This document shows, piece by piece, positions 37,736 through 49,735 of a DNA stretch of 64,000 nucleotides. Within the stretch, counting starts at the first letter, position 1, and the number at the start of each line of letters is the position of its first letter. The notes below the pieces were generated by a model. The model ran no database searches. It was not told the origin of the DNA and saw only the letters and a program-made list of their open reading frames with translations. The position numbers and the translations under genes were made by a program. Where the stretch lies: assembly GCF_036898095.1 (NCBI RefSeq), contig NC_090759.1, positions 19,199,277 to 19,263,276 on the forward strand, written 5' to 3'. The DNA is from Palaemon carinicauda. Lineage: Eukaryota; Arthropoda; Malacostraca; Decapoda; Palaemonidae.

Positions 37736-38462
37736 TAGCCCTTAAGAACGAAGTTCCTAGCACATAACTGACTCCTTATATTTTTACCACAGTAAAAATC
37801 TTGGTGCCCCATTTACAGTTGGGTGGACTTGTGGGCAAATCTCTGGGATAGGCCGTAACTCGAAAAAATACCAGCTATGAGAATGACATTTTACATAAGT
37901 TTATATCTACAAGTCTTGGATCTGAACGGGAAATGTATAAGAAAGTTCCTAAGAATCTTGTTTTAAAATCATATGTATTTTTTTAAGGTTTATTTGCACC
38001 ACGTACTTATCCAAATAACAAAAGTATGTTCTAATGTCAAGTCTTACGAATTCGTACAGTTATTTTTTAATAAATTAATTTCTGTCTAATCATCTATGTA
38101 GAATTTGCAAAAAAAAAAAAAAGAAAAATAATAAAATTAATAAAATACCAAACTGAACTGTGTTGGTTTTCTAAAATTTCACGACTGTAGATATCATTAT
38201 TTAATAAATGTAAAATTAGTAGCCTAGCATTGGCAATCAATTGTCCAAGTGAAACAGAACTGTCAAAAACATGAACGATAACCACTGTGTCAACTCTTCG
38301 TCTTTTGCCAGTTGGAAACCATTACTCATCTTGAAAGGGCCAACAAAAACACAGGGAAGAGGCCATTTAAATGTGACGAAATCTTAGCTCCAGTTTTGTT
38401 GCTATTTTAGTTTTGTAAGAAAATTTCCCGCACACAATACTGATATAAACTTAAACTCTTAC
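37736..38462. other. Host intron 1 remainder
   Basis: AT-rich, no repeat or gene recognised, between exons 1 and 2 of the Ig-domain gene. Confidence 0.45.
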
Positions 38463-38583
38463 GACAACGGTTTCCCGGAATCCGTTGCTTTTATAACTGT
38501 GATTCTGGTAACATCTTCAGATTGATGTGGAAAGTAGAATGGCATCATGATGTCACACCCTATGTAGGAGGTCAGTGTCATTC
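38463..38583 (-). CDS. Host exon 1 (of those visible): first half of an immunoglobulin-like domain
   Basis: 121 bp between a strong acceptor (TTTTTTCTTTTACAG) and the donor GTAAGAG, phase in 1 and phase out 2. It encodes about 39 residues including T-S-Y-I-G-C-D-I-M-M, whose Cys would be the strand B cysteine, and V-T-R-I-T-V-I-K-A strands. The final TC of the exon pairs with the first A of exon 2 to make a Ser codon. An upstream exon with the signal peptide is expected beyond the DIRS block or outside the window. Confidence 0.7.
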
Positions 38584-38601
38584 CTGTAAAAGAAAAAACA
38601 A

Positions 38602-38602
<1 letters not shown>

Positions 38603-38692
<90 letters not shown>

Positions 38693-38732
38693 TAATATAT
38701 ATAATATATATATATATATATATTATATATAA
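38603..38732. repeat. (ATT)n-(AT)n microsatellite
   Basis: About 19 ATT units, then AT and TAATA variants. Confidence 0.97.
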
Positions 38733-38779
38733 TAAGAATAACAGTTAACACACAAGAGATAACAAATATTAAAAGTTCC

Positions 38780-38945
38780 TGCTTTCAGCTCCAGTGTCAT
38801 CAGAAAAGATGCTCACCAGGACGTCAGCCGGACAAGCCCAACCCCCCACTGTGGTGCCCAACCAGAGTCCCGGGCTAGGATCGATCTGGTGCCCTGTGAA
38901 TGCTAGGCGAACGCATTATCACTGTAATAGCTTCTTTCTGAACAG
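38780..38945 (-). repeat. tRNA-derived SINE-like unit
   Basis: On the minus strand, GTGATAATGCGTTCGCCTAG resembles an A box and AGATCGATCCTAGCCCGGG a B box region. The family differs from the unit at 36190-36378. Confidence 0.5.
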
Positions 38946-39272
38946 TAAAGAACACTTATTTATGTTGAATTAGTCTATAAGCTTTTCTTACTAAATATGG
39001 ATTAAATTCCTACCCTGAGCCTAAGCACTGGACTATCTAGCATACAGAAATCATCAAGTTATTGAGGCTATAATTTGTGGCGAGGTAGAGTTAGCGTTCG
39101 ATAAGCTTGGAAGTTTTAAAGTCATGGACAAAAGAATTTGCAATTTTTTTGTCTTTTTTCTTTTTTCTTCTTCTTTTGGCCCATGGCCAATTTCATATTA
39201 TCATCATCATTACCAATAGTAATATTAGTGGTTGTAGTAAGAGCAGTGTACCATTGTACCATTAGGACTAAT
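38946..39272. other. Short unassigned stretch
   Basis: No gene seen. It runs up to the outer end of DIRS unit 3. Confidence 0.4.
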
Positions 39273-39659
39273 AAACGGATTTTGAGCGAAGCGAAAAATC
39301 TATTTTTGGGTGAGATGGCCATGTCGTCCTGATGGAAGGTTCCTTCAGTAGCTTCCTTTGGATATATATGACTACCATAATATTCCCAGAGAATTAAACT
39401 AAAGGTTTTCACAGAATTCTAACTTCTGGGGCGAGTACCCTAAAGGTTTCCCTTTAGAATATCGTAAATCAACAGGGGACGCATGCATTAACACGTCACA
39501 TGGCTATCTGCACCCCACCTAGCGTTTACGCTTCGAGGGGGAAAGGTGGCGAGGTAACCGAGGTGCCATTCCAAAGTTACCCAACCTTCGTTACTGTTAC
39601 GGTACTCTCAACGTAAACAAACCGACGCCATACTTGTGTGACATCACGTCCGTCCTCAT
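39273..39659 (-). repeat. DIRS unit 3 right inverted terminal repeat
   Basis: Starts AAACGGATTTTGAGCGAAGC, homologous to the inverted right end of element 2. Confidence 0.9.
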
Positions 39660-39741
39660 TCCGTTCTAGCTCACTACCAGCCTCCGCGATACAATACAGC
39701 AGGGAGGGGCCTGGCAGGCTGAACTGGAACAGTTGGGCGGG

Positions 39742-39805
39742 TCCATCAGGACGACATGGGTGAGATCAGGACGACATGGCCATCTCACCCATGTCGTCCT
39801 GATGG
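39742..39805 (-). repeat. DIRS unit 3 internal complementary region, rearranged
   Basis: It contains only GGTGAGATCAGGACGACATG-type pieces and their inversion. The central ...AAAATCCGTTTTTTGGGCTC part present in elements 2 and 4 is missing. Confidence 0.75.
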
Positions 39806-40578
39806 AAGTGTACTAGAGAATTAATGTATCGTGGATTTGTTCCCATTTCAAGTGCCCTGTACTTGGATTAACATTCCCGTGGTCTGGTGACCAAAGAGAC
39901 CGTGACATCCCCGTTAAATGTCACTACCAGAGGCATTACACTGACCTGGCATCCCGCCCCCCTGGCGAGGAAGGTCCTAATAGGACAAGAGGAATATCTC
40001 GTAGTAATCTGACGAGGAAAGACTTACCTGGATAAGAAATCGTGCCGCTCTCAAGACAGAGCAGAAGGGTAAATATTTGTGTAGGAACAAATTTTATACC
40101 ATTAGGTGAGTGTATATAAGATAGTGGGTATACTAATCATAATAAACTCTAGAGTAGGTTCAATAAAACAAGAACAGAAATATATTTTCATGTAAAAAAT
40201 AGGAGCGAAATTAGATGCATATGGTAAATAAAATAAATATTTTATTTGAAACTTGCATGGAAATATGAAAATTATGTACAATAATAAAATACGATAATAG
40301 ACATAGATATTTTAATAAGACGGTGATGCAAAATCTGAAAGGGCAAATATTTTTCCTGTAATCACTAGTTCCTGAGGAACGCAAGTCTTTTAAATCATGA
40401 TACACTTCATATCCAAGAACATGTGGCACACGTGTAAGAATCTATGTCATTTCACCTTGGTAAAGAACAGTCTATTACTGACACTAAGGGTCCCTTGAAA
40501 TCACTATGTATTGCACTAGGGTCAACACAGGCACCTGTTTGAGTTAAAGTCCCGAAAAACTCTCTGTCCTACGCAGCA
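39806..40578 (-). other. DIRS unit 3 3' non-coding segment
   Basis: Homologous to 47925-48700 of unit 4. No gene seen. Confidence 0.55.
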
Positions 40579-41606
40579 CTAAACAGCAGGTTTCATCATG
40601 CTACCTGCTGCCACCATGAATCTCTTGACTTCTTGCACCTGCTTCGAATAGTGTTTGAAGAACACTCCAGGGGACTTCCAGCCTGTGAAGGATCGGAGGC
40701 TTTTGAAGTCCATTTCTTGGAGGAAATTTAGGGAAGAGGCAACTTTCCTGGGATCATGACTTGCGGGTGTACTGTCAGGATCCGCTCTGAAAATAAAGTA
40801 GGTGATTTTCGCTCTAAGTTGTTTTAGTGACAGGTCACTGCCCGACGTTTCTCCTTTAAAAAGCTGTCCTCCACCAAAGTCAGAAGTTCTTCGATGATAG
40901 ACCTTAAGACTCTCCACTGGGCATAGAGAGACATCTTCCTTCAGGGGGCAGATTCTCCAAGGGCCCCATCTTTTGGTGGGAAGTTAATTTTTAGCAAGAA
41001 ACGTGGGGTCGGGGAAGAGGGTAAGTTCCCCCATGTCGGCGAACTGTATCTGGCCCTCTTCTCTTGATAATGCCACTATTTCACTGACTCAGGCTCCCGA
41101 GGCGAGAGCAAAAAGGAAGATTACTTTTTGAGTCAAGTCTTTCATTGGGCAAGAATCATTGTCCAGGCTAGGGGCAAAATGAAGCACCTTATCCAGGGAA
41201 AAGGTGATGGGTTTCGGTGGAGGTGCCGGACGGGGTCTAGCACACGCCTTCGGGAGTTTATTGAAGATTTCGCTGGATAAATCTATTTAGAAGGCGTATA
41301 GAAGTGGTCTAGTCAAGGCCGATTTGCAAGTGGAAATCGTATTGGCTGCCAAGCCTTGTCCATGAAGGCGAATAAAGAAGGACATGCAAAAATCTATGGA
41401 GATTTCCTTGGGATTTTTTTGCCTTGACGAAGGATACCCACTTCTTCCAGGATGATTCAAAGTGCCTGCTGGTCGATTTTGTTTTGTATTCCTCTAGGAA
41501 GTCCAAACTTTTCTTCAAGACCCCAAACCTTTCCTTCACGGCTAGGGAGAGAAAATCATGAGATGAAGATCCTTGACTCTCATTGATGAAGCGAAGACAG
41601 TCGACT
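40579..41606 (-). pseudogene. DIRS unit 3 tyrosine recombinase
   Basis: The core-binding domain is in 41309-41606 (D-F-L-S-L-A-V-K-E-R-F-G). The catalytic domain ends at 40579. His and Arg (H-D-P-R-K-V) and the nucleophile Tyr (F-F-K-H-Y-S) are present. The first catalytic Arg codon, CGA in element 2, is TGA here at 41089-41091, so the protein is cut at its active site. Further frame changes lie between the domains. Confidence 0.85.
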
Positions 41607-43516
41607 TCTGCACCTGTTGGGAGAGAACTGGGCCCGGCAGTGGGATCAGCTTGGGCTGTAGCTCCAGGACTAGTGGGAACCAGTTGCTCCGGGGCCACTT
41701 GGGAGCCACTAGGGCTGCTGTCCCTTTGAAGGTTCTCAGTTTGGAGAGGACTTTCAGCAGAAGGTTGGGTGGAGGGAACAGGTAAATCTTGGACCATCTG
41801 TTCCAGTCCAGGGACATGGCGTCCACTGGTTCCGCTTTGAGGTCCTCGTAAGGGGCCACATATCGAGGAAGTTGCTTGTTATCGCTCATCGCGAAGAGGT
41901 CGATCTGTAGTTCCCGGACTTGACGAGAGATGAAGGAGAATGATCTTGCGTCTAGGGATCATTCTGACTCTATGGGGCTTGTCCTCGATAGAGCGTCCGC
42001 CGTCACGTTGCGGAATCCTTGTAGGTGAACTGCAGACAGGTGCCACTTATTCCTGTCCGCTAGCCGGAAGATGGGTAATAGCACCTGATTTAAGTGGGGC
42101 GATCTCGAGCCCTGATGATTGAGACATCTGACTACTACCGAGCTGTCCAGAGTTAGACAGATGTGTATCGAAGGACGCAAGGATAATTTCTTCAGGGTGA
42201 GAAGAACCGCCATGGCCTCCAATATGTTGATTGTGAAACGTCTTGAATAGGGGAGACCATGGTCCTTGAATTGCCGTTGATGGGAGTGGCCCCCCCAACC
42301 CTCCAGAGAAGCGTCCGTGTGGATGTTGAGCGATGGAGGGGGAGGTTGGAGAGGGATGGATCTTTTCAAGGTCCTTGCTTCTGACCACGTGCTGAGCAGG
42401 GAGCGAAGCCTGTTTGGTAGGGGTCTCTTGAGATCTCTTCAAGCGACGGATGCGTTTCGTCTCCAGACTCCTGATGCATCCTTTAGCTGTGCTCGTAGCA
42501 CTGGGTTTGTCACTGAGGCGAACTGTAGTGAGCCGAGAACTTGCTCCTGCTGTCGTCTTGAGATCTGTTTGGATTTGAGAAGTCTTCTGACAGACCCTGC
42601 TATTTCTTTCCTTTTCTTCAGTGGAATGGAAAGGCAGTGTGACTGAAGATCCCAATGGATTCCTAACCATTGGAACTTCTGAGATGGAGCGAGGCGAGAC
42701 TTCTTGGTGTTTATCTTGAAACCCAGATGTTCTAGGAACTGGGTTACTTTGCTGCAAGCTTTCAAACATTTTTCTTGCGAAGTCGTCCAGACCAGCCAGT
42801 CGTCGAGGTAGGCCATCACTTGGACGCCCTGAAGGCGTAGCTGGTGGACAATCGTGTCTGCTAGCTTGGTGAAGATTCTTGGAGCCACGTTGAGCCCGAA
42901 GGGCATGGCTCTGAAGGCGTAGCATCTTCGATGGAGCCGGAATCCTAGGTAAGAGGAAGCGTGATGGTTCATTGGGATGTGCCAGTAGACATCCGCCAGG
43001 TCTATTGAGACCGTGTAGGCCTTGTGAGGTAGTAGGGCTCATATTTGTTGAAGAGTCAGCATCTTGAATTTGTTGTTCGCAATGAACTTGTTAAGGGGTG
43101 ACAAGTCGAGAATGACTCTGAGTTTGTCTGAGTCCTTCTTGGGAACACAAAACAGTCTTCCCTGGAACCTGGTGGGCTTTACTCTCCTGATCACCTTCTT
43201 GTTCTAGAGTTCTAGGACATTCTTCCAAGAGGGGGGTTGATGGCTGGAAGAATTGGTGGAAGGTTGGAAGTGGTTGTGTCCAGCTCCAACCCAGTCCCTT
43301 CTTGATGATGCTGTGTGCCCAAGGATCGAAGGTCCAGCGATCCTGAAAGTGGCGGAGTCCTCCTCCCACCGGAAGCACGTCATTGCTTCTGGTTTCCCGA
43401 GGGCTTGCCACCTCGGCCGCTAGCTCCCCTTCCTCCTCTGCCCCTGGAGGGACGGTGCGAGGAGTCTCTGCCTGAGCCTCTACCTCTGGGACAAAAGGTA
43501 GAGGACTGTCATTCAT
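41542..43516 (-). pseudogene. DIRS unit 3 pol: RT, RNase H and C-terminal module
   Basis: RT reads D-R-W-T-F-D-P-W-A-H-S-I at the N-terminus, with a frame break near 43210. A TGA replaces Arg in Q-I-x-A-L-L-P (near 43039). M-P-F-G-L-N-V-A-P-R and intact Y-L-D-D follow, and the frame stays open to 42439. RNase H is at 41959-42369 (H-T-D-A-S, L-E-A-M-A-V, L-D-S-S-V-V-V, A-D-A-L-S-R). A stop follows at 41959-41961. The C-terminal module runs to 41542. Confidence 0.86.
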
Positions 43517-45338
43517 AGGCAGGGGTGAAGACCGGTGATTATGACACCACCGGTTGGGGGGACTAACTGAAAGGTCTGTTGCGGCTGAGCGACCACTTGG
43601 GGAGTAGCGGGAGCCGGAAAATGGCGTTTTTGTTGACGCTGCTGGGGTCTTGGTTTGGTGGATTTCCTATTAGGCTGAGGGCCTTCTTCCAGAGAGGATT
43701 TCCTCTTGCGTGACATGCCCCACTTGTTGATAAGATTCCGATTCTCAGAGGGGGCTTTGTCAACGATCTCTTTCACCAGAGCAGATGGAAAGAGATGCTT
43801 ACCCCAGATGTTGGAGGAGATTAGTTTCCGGGGTTCGTGTTTTACTGCCGCGTTGGCAAACACGAACTCTCTGCAGGTTCTTCTGGCCCTGATGAAGCTG
43901 TACAGGTCCTTCATCACAGTCACTAGTTGGGTCTTGGCTAGAACCATTTAGAGATCTTGGAATCTAACGTCCCCGGCCATGACCTCGAGCAGAATCTGGT
44001 GAGACAGTGAGGCAGCTAGTCTCTCCTTGGTCTCTTGCTCCCGACGAAGAAGGTGGTCATTCAGCTTCGGGAGGTCCTCATTGAACTGACGTCCAGCCAC
44101 GTCAGGTTCCAGCTTCCCAACCGTGAAGGTAAACTGTATGTCTTTCCAGAACCTGTCGTCGGGGGGAAGGGCGAGGGAGAGAGGCCTACACGCCTGCAGG
44201 GTAGGGCAGGGCTTTCCTTCCTCCACTGCCTTCATGACCGCATGGAAGGCCTTTTCCACGAAGGGAAAGGTTGCAGAAGAGGGAGCAAGAAAGGACGGGT
44301 GCTTCTTGCTCAGAGCCGGCATTTTTGAGTTGGTAAAACCATGACTCTTCAGGCATACTGCCAGCATGGCTTGGGCTTTTGAATGATCGAAAACGATCAC
44401 CTCTTTGGGCTCAGTCTCCTCCTTGGAGGCCGGTTCAGACCTATGTCGGACGTAACAGTCCGGATGAGCCTCGAAGTTAGGGAAGAATTCCACTTCTTCC
44501 AAAAGGATAGACCCTAACTTGTCGTTGATAAAGATTTTGCCAGCTGTACTTGGCATATGCTCAGCGTACCTCCATGGGTTAGACTCCGAGCAGGAAGGAA
44601 GGTCCTTAACCGAGATCTTCTTCGGTTGCTTCCATTCCATCAAACGACTTTTAATTTCTGTAGAATGCTTATTAAGCTTCTCGTCCATTAATGCCACCAA
44701 CACCCGGATGGCATCTTCGGTGGCGGGCAGCAGAGGCTGCGATGCGGCAGAGGTAGAGGGGACTGGCTCCTCGACCACTACAGGAGCTGCCAGAGGAGGA
44801 GGGCAACCTTGCCCTCCGAATCAGCGTATTCCACCTGATCCTCTTCTTCCTCCAGATCCTTTCCCATGAGGGTCCTCTAGGTGTTGTCGGACACGTCCGA
44901 CATCTTCTCCACCTCGTCTAGACGACACTTGCTAAGCGTAGTCTCGATGTCTGGTTCGACGGGCAGTTGAACCAAGGGGATCTGATCCTGGGGGATCACA
45001 GAATCTGCTAATGCATTCGGGAAAGGCATGACCCTCATCTTCTCGCTGGGGAGATACGGCCCGGCAGCATTCTTCTGGAAACCGCGCACCCACTTGCGCA
45101 GATTCTCCCGAGCATTGTCCCTGGCCTCTGCGGACAGGGGGTTGTCGAACCCTGCGGACAGGGGATTGTCGAACCCCTCATCAAGGAGGCCTTTGCAGAT
45201 TGAGCAGGATACTGGATCCCAATACTTTAAGTTGCCCTTCTTTGCAGTACAGGGGGCGTGGGTCCGACACGCCCTATGCCAGTAGAAGACCGGGCGGTGA
45301 ACCAAGCAGAAGGGGCTCTCACACTTCAGGTACTCCTC
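43380..45338 (-). pseudogene. DIRS unit 3 gag (ORF1)
   Basis: It begins at the conserved acceptor (CTTTCTTTTACAG, GAGGAGTAC). The N-terminus has the same Cys/His module. An in-frame 24-bp tandem duplication near 45127-45174 repeats eight residues (G-F-D-N-P-L-S-A). A stop lies near 44877. The core is open from 44778 to a TAA at 43948-43950, placed where other copies have Tyr before M-V-L-A-K-T. The Lys/Arg-rich tail then continues with a late frameshift near 43550. Confidence 0.85.
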
Positions 45339-47365
45339 CTGTAAAAGAAAGAGAAAATTAGTACATGGAAAACAGTCATGTCTTACATAACTCTTAAACT
45401 TAAGATTCATTAATCTGTAGCTCTGTGTGTTATGTGACCTCCGGATAGGTGAGCTAGAAAAGAAGTAGGAAGACACATACTTGTGAATCCCGTCCAGCCA
45501 GTTACCGTGACCTATTCTGCCGGCAATTCCTTAGGACCTGAGGTTCTAGAAGAGGGAATGGTATCCCTATGGGGGAGCCAAGCTAGGCTTCCTTATAAAG
45601 GAATTGTCTACAGAGTGGAGAAGGTCTGAAATCGTTCAGAACCTAGAGAAAAGAGGGGGAAAATAGGAGAAACCTCTTTATATTTGGGAAGGTCCCGGTA
45701 AGAGACTGCACTGAGAAGCACAGAGTATGCTGGAAACATTGTACTGTACAATCATACAGCTCAAACACTGTCTTCAGGGTATGAAACAGCAAAGAAGATC
45801 AGTCTGGCTATATGGATGTATAGGTCGACTGCCGGCACGGGGCCGGCAGCCCGGGGGAAGGGGTGCTTGTCCCTGGAAGCCGCAAGAGCGTCGCCGGCAA
45901 GCAGGAGGCCTGGTCCGGCGGGGTGAATCCATCAAGGCTACACACTGAGCAGCAGGGAGGTAGGAAACACCTATAGGGGGGACCGCCGGCACGGCGGCAG
46001 GTCGCCAGCAGGGTGGTGGCCTCCGGCAGCCGGCAGGCTGTCGGCGTTGGTGAACCTAGCTGGGTACATAAGATGGAAGGTTGTCTGAGAAGCCGGCGGC
46101 AGCGGCGGACCCGGCAGCCGGCAGGCTGTCGCCATAGGTAGTCCTCAGATAGGAACATCCTACGAAGTAGGAAGGTCACCTGGGGTGCTGGCGGCTAGCG
46201 GTGGCAAGGGGCGGCGGCCCCCGGCAGACGGCAGGTTGTTGCCTTAGGTAATCCTTAGATAGGAACGTCCTATGAAGTAGGAAAGTCACCTGGCATGGCG
46301 GCGGCTATCGCCGGCAGGCGGAGGCGGCAGTGGACCGGCACCATGGTAGAAGAGAGAAAGATAAGGAGGGAAGGAGGAAGGGTAATGTCCGACACCCAAC
46401 CGGCTTCCCTCCGGAAGGAATGTGCTCATGATAGGTGGGGGGATATACCTATCATCCGGCGGCAGGGAGCAGGCAGACGGCTGGGTGCCTATGGTAATCC
46501 AAGGGAGGATCAGAGGACACTAAACAGGGGGGGGGGGGGAGGGTGATCTTCTGCCGGCAAGACGGCCTCTAACACAACCCCATAGTTCGACTATGAGGGG
46601 GAAGTGTAGCAGAGCGACCAGCCAAGCAGGAGAGCACAGCTTAACCTACAATTCTCCCTGAGGGGGAATTGTAGGACAGCGGACAGGGGTGTGAAGGCAA
46701 GCCGACACAAAGGAATAGAATGGGGGTAGGGGAGTGAGGGGGCAGAAGGGGTCGTGACCCTAAAGCTCCCAAGGAATGGGGGAATCTGTTTTCTATACTA
46801 CCCAGGCAGGAGAGAAGCGCTCTCCAACCCTAGGGTAGGTTAGCTAAGAGTAGGAACAGAACGGGTGTACTGACCTAAACTATAATAAAACAGAATCCCC
46901 CAAGGCCAAACCTAAACCAGGAGATCTCCTCCTAGATTAGGGAGGGCTGGGGATACGTATCGCTAGGCCACAGGAGGAAGGGACGTGTCCCAACCAAGAG
47001 CAGTCTAGGGGGAAGGGCTAGGCCCTTCCACCTTCAGTCTCAGTTGATACCCAAAGGGAAAGGCGTTCCCTAAAGGTGGACTGGGATGAATGATAGGTAC
47101 TCTGGGATTCTGTCCAAAATCCCCCCATAAACTATAGAAGGGAAGAGGGAAGAACTACCTAGCCTAACCTACCCGAAATGTTCCGGGTAAGGGGCTAAGA
47201 ATAGCAAGGCTACCCAGAGGGAGGTTACCCTAAGGTAATAGGGGAGATAAGGAAGCATACAAGGGTCCCAACATTGTAGGTGTGACATGGATGGACCAGG
47301 CACGGTCCCTTGTATGGTCCCTCGAAGGCGAAAAATATGTGCAACACTGAATCTTGTATATGTTT
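45339..47365 (-). other. DIRS unit 3 leader
   Basis: No gene. 45830-46560 is GC-rich with many GCCGGCA/CCGGCAG motifs. It ends at the junction with unit 4. Confidence 0.6.
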
Positions 47366-47750
47366 AAAAAACGGATTTTGAGCGAAGCGAAAAATCTATT
47401 TTTGGGTGAGATGGCCATGTCGTCCTGATGGAAGGTTCCTTCAGTAGCTTCCTTTGGATATACATAACTACTAAAATATTCCCAGAGAATTAAAATAAAG
47501 GTTTTCACAGAATTCTAACTTCTGGAGCGAGTATTCTAAGGGTTAACCTTATAGAATATCGTATATCAACAGGGGACGCATGCATTAACACGTCACATGG
47601 CCATCTGCACCCCACCTAGCGTTTACGCTTCGAGGGGAAGATGTGGCGAGTGAATGTGGGAGGTAACTGGGGTGCTGTTCCAAAGATACTCTCCCTTCGT
47701 CACTATTACGATACTCGCAGCTGCGTGACGTCACGTCCGCCCTCACCATT
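47366..47750 (-). repeat. DIRS unit 4 right inverted terminal repeat
   Basis: Homologous to 39273-39659. It directly follows unit 3. Confidence 0.9.
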
Positions 47751-47831
47751 CCGTTCTAGCCATAACCGGCCTCCGCGATACAGTACAGCAGGGAGGGGCC
47801 TAGAAGGCTGAACTGGAACAGTTGGGCGGGT

Positions 47832-47924
47832 CCATCAGGAAAGACATGGCCATCTTATCCAAAAATAGATTTTTCACTTCGCTCACAATCGGTTTTTTGG
47901 GCTCAAGCCATGTCGTCCTGATGG
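47832..47924 (-). repeat. DIRS unit 4 internal complementary region
   Basis: Intact two-part structure: it matches the right terminus (ATCTTATCCAAAAATAGATT...) and a left terminus (TTTTTTGGGCTCAAGCCATG) that unit 4 itself lacks. Confidence 0.85.
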
Positions 47925-48699
47925 AAGTGTACCAGAGAATTAATGTATCATGGGCTTGTTTCCAATTTAAGTGCCTGGAACTCCGAATAAACGTTCCGTT
48001 GTCTGGTGACCAAGAGACCGTGACATCTCTGTGTAATGTCACTACCAGAGGCATTACAATGACCCGGCAGCCCGCCCCCCTGGCGAGGAAGGTCCTAGTA
48101 GGACAAGAGGAACATCTCGAAGTAATCTGACGAAGAAAGACTCACCTGGAAGAAATCGTGTAGGTCTCCAGACAAAACAGAAGGGTAAGTATTTTTGTAG
48201 GAACAAATTTATACCATTATGTACATAAGAGATAGTAGGTACACTAATCATAATAACTTTAGAAAAGGTTCAGTAAAACACGAACAGCAATATATTTTCA
48301 CATGATAATAGGAGCAAAGGAGACTCATGTTATAAATAAAATAAATATTTATTTGAAATTTGCAAGGAAATATGAAAATTTTTGTACAATAATAAAATAC
48401 AATAATAGACATAGATATAGTAAAGGCTGGTGGTGCAGAATCTGAAAGAGAAACAATCATTTCTGTGATCACTAGTTCCTGAGGAACGTCAGTCGTTTAA
48501 ATCAAGATGCACTTTATGTCCGAGAACATGTGGCACATGTGTACGAATCTATGTCGTTTCACCTTGGTGAAGGACAGTCCATTAGTGACACTAAGTGTCC
48601 ACTGAAATCACTATGTAACGCATTAGGGTCAACACAGGCACCCGTTTGAGTTAAAGTCCCGAGAAAACTCACTGTCCTACGCAGCACTAAACAGCAGGT
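47925..48699 (-). other. DIRS unit 4 3' non-coding segment
   Basis: Homologous to unit 3. No gene seen. Confidence 0.55.
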
Positions 48700-49735
48700 T
48701 TCATCACACTACCTGCTACCACCACGAATCTTTTCACTTATCGCACCTGCTTCAAATAATGTTTGAAAAACACTGGGGGACTTCCCGCCTGTGAAGAATC
48801 GGAGGCTTTCGAAGTCCATTCCTTGGAAGAAATTTAGGGAAGAGGCGACTTTCCTGGGATCATGACCTGCGGGTGTACTGTCAGGATCCGCCCTGCGAAT
48901 GAAGTAGGTGATTTTCGCTCTAAGTTGTTTTAGTGACAGGTCACTGCCCGACGTTCCTTCTTTGAAAAGCTGTCCTCCACCAAAGTCAGAAGTTATTCGA
49001 AGATAGACCTTACAAGTCGGAAGTTCTTCGAAGATAGACCTTAACACTCTCCACAGTGCATAGAGAGACATCTTCCTTCAGGGGGCAGATTCTCCAAGGG
49101 CCCCATCTTTTGGTGGGAAGTTTATTTTTAGCGAGAAACGTGGGGTCAGGGAAGAGGGTAAGTTCCCCCGTGTCGGTGAACTGTATCTGGCCCTCCTCTT
49201 GATAATGCCACTATTTCACTGACTCGGGCTCCCGAGGCGAGAGCAAAAAGGAAGATCACTTTGTGAGTCAAGTCTTTCAGAGGGCAAGAGTCATTGTCCA
49301 AGTTAGAGGCAAAATGGAGCACCTTATCCAGGGACCAGGAGATGGGTCTCGGTGGAGGTGCTGGACGGAGTCTAGCACACGCCTTCGGGAGTTTATTGAA
49401 GATTTCGCTGGATAAATCTATTTGGAAGGCGTACAGAAGTGGTCTAGTCAAGGCCGATTTGCAGGTGGAAATCGTATTGGCTGCTAAGCCTTGTCCATGA
49501 AGGTGAATAAAGAAGGACATGCAAAAATCTATGGATATTTCCGTAGGGTTTTTTGCCTTGACGAAGGATACCCACTTCTTCCAGGATGACTCCTATTGCC
49601 TTCTGGTAAACTCTGTTTTGTATTCCTCTAGAAAGTACAAACTTTTCTTTGAGATCCCGAACCTTTTCTTCACGGCTAGGGAGAGAAAATCATGAGATGA
49701 AGGTCCTTGACTTTCTTTGATGAAGCGAAGACAGT
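48700..49735 (-). pseudogene. DIRS unit 4 tyrosine recombinase
   Basis: The core-binding part (49146-49520) and the first Arg (A-S-G-A-R-V-S-E) are intact, and so are H-D-P-R-K-V. A one-base frame change just before V-F-F-K-H-Y replaces the segment carrying the nucleophile Tyr. A duplicated short segment near 49010-49040 and other indels break the middle. Confidence 0.83.

Larger units (their letters stand above)
39273..47365 (-). mobile_element. DIRS unit 3, left end missing, inactivated
   Basis: About 8.09 kb in reverse orientation. It has a right ITR (39273-39659), a rearranged internal complementary region, recombinase, pol, gag and leader, then stops at ...CTTGTATATGTTT about 840 bp short of the left terminus seen in elements 2 and 5. 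The next bases are already the right end of unit 4. Confidence 0.88.
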
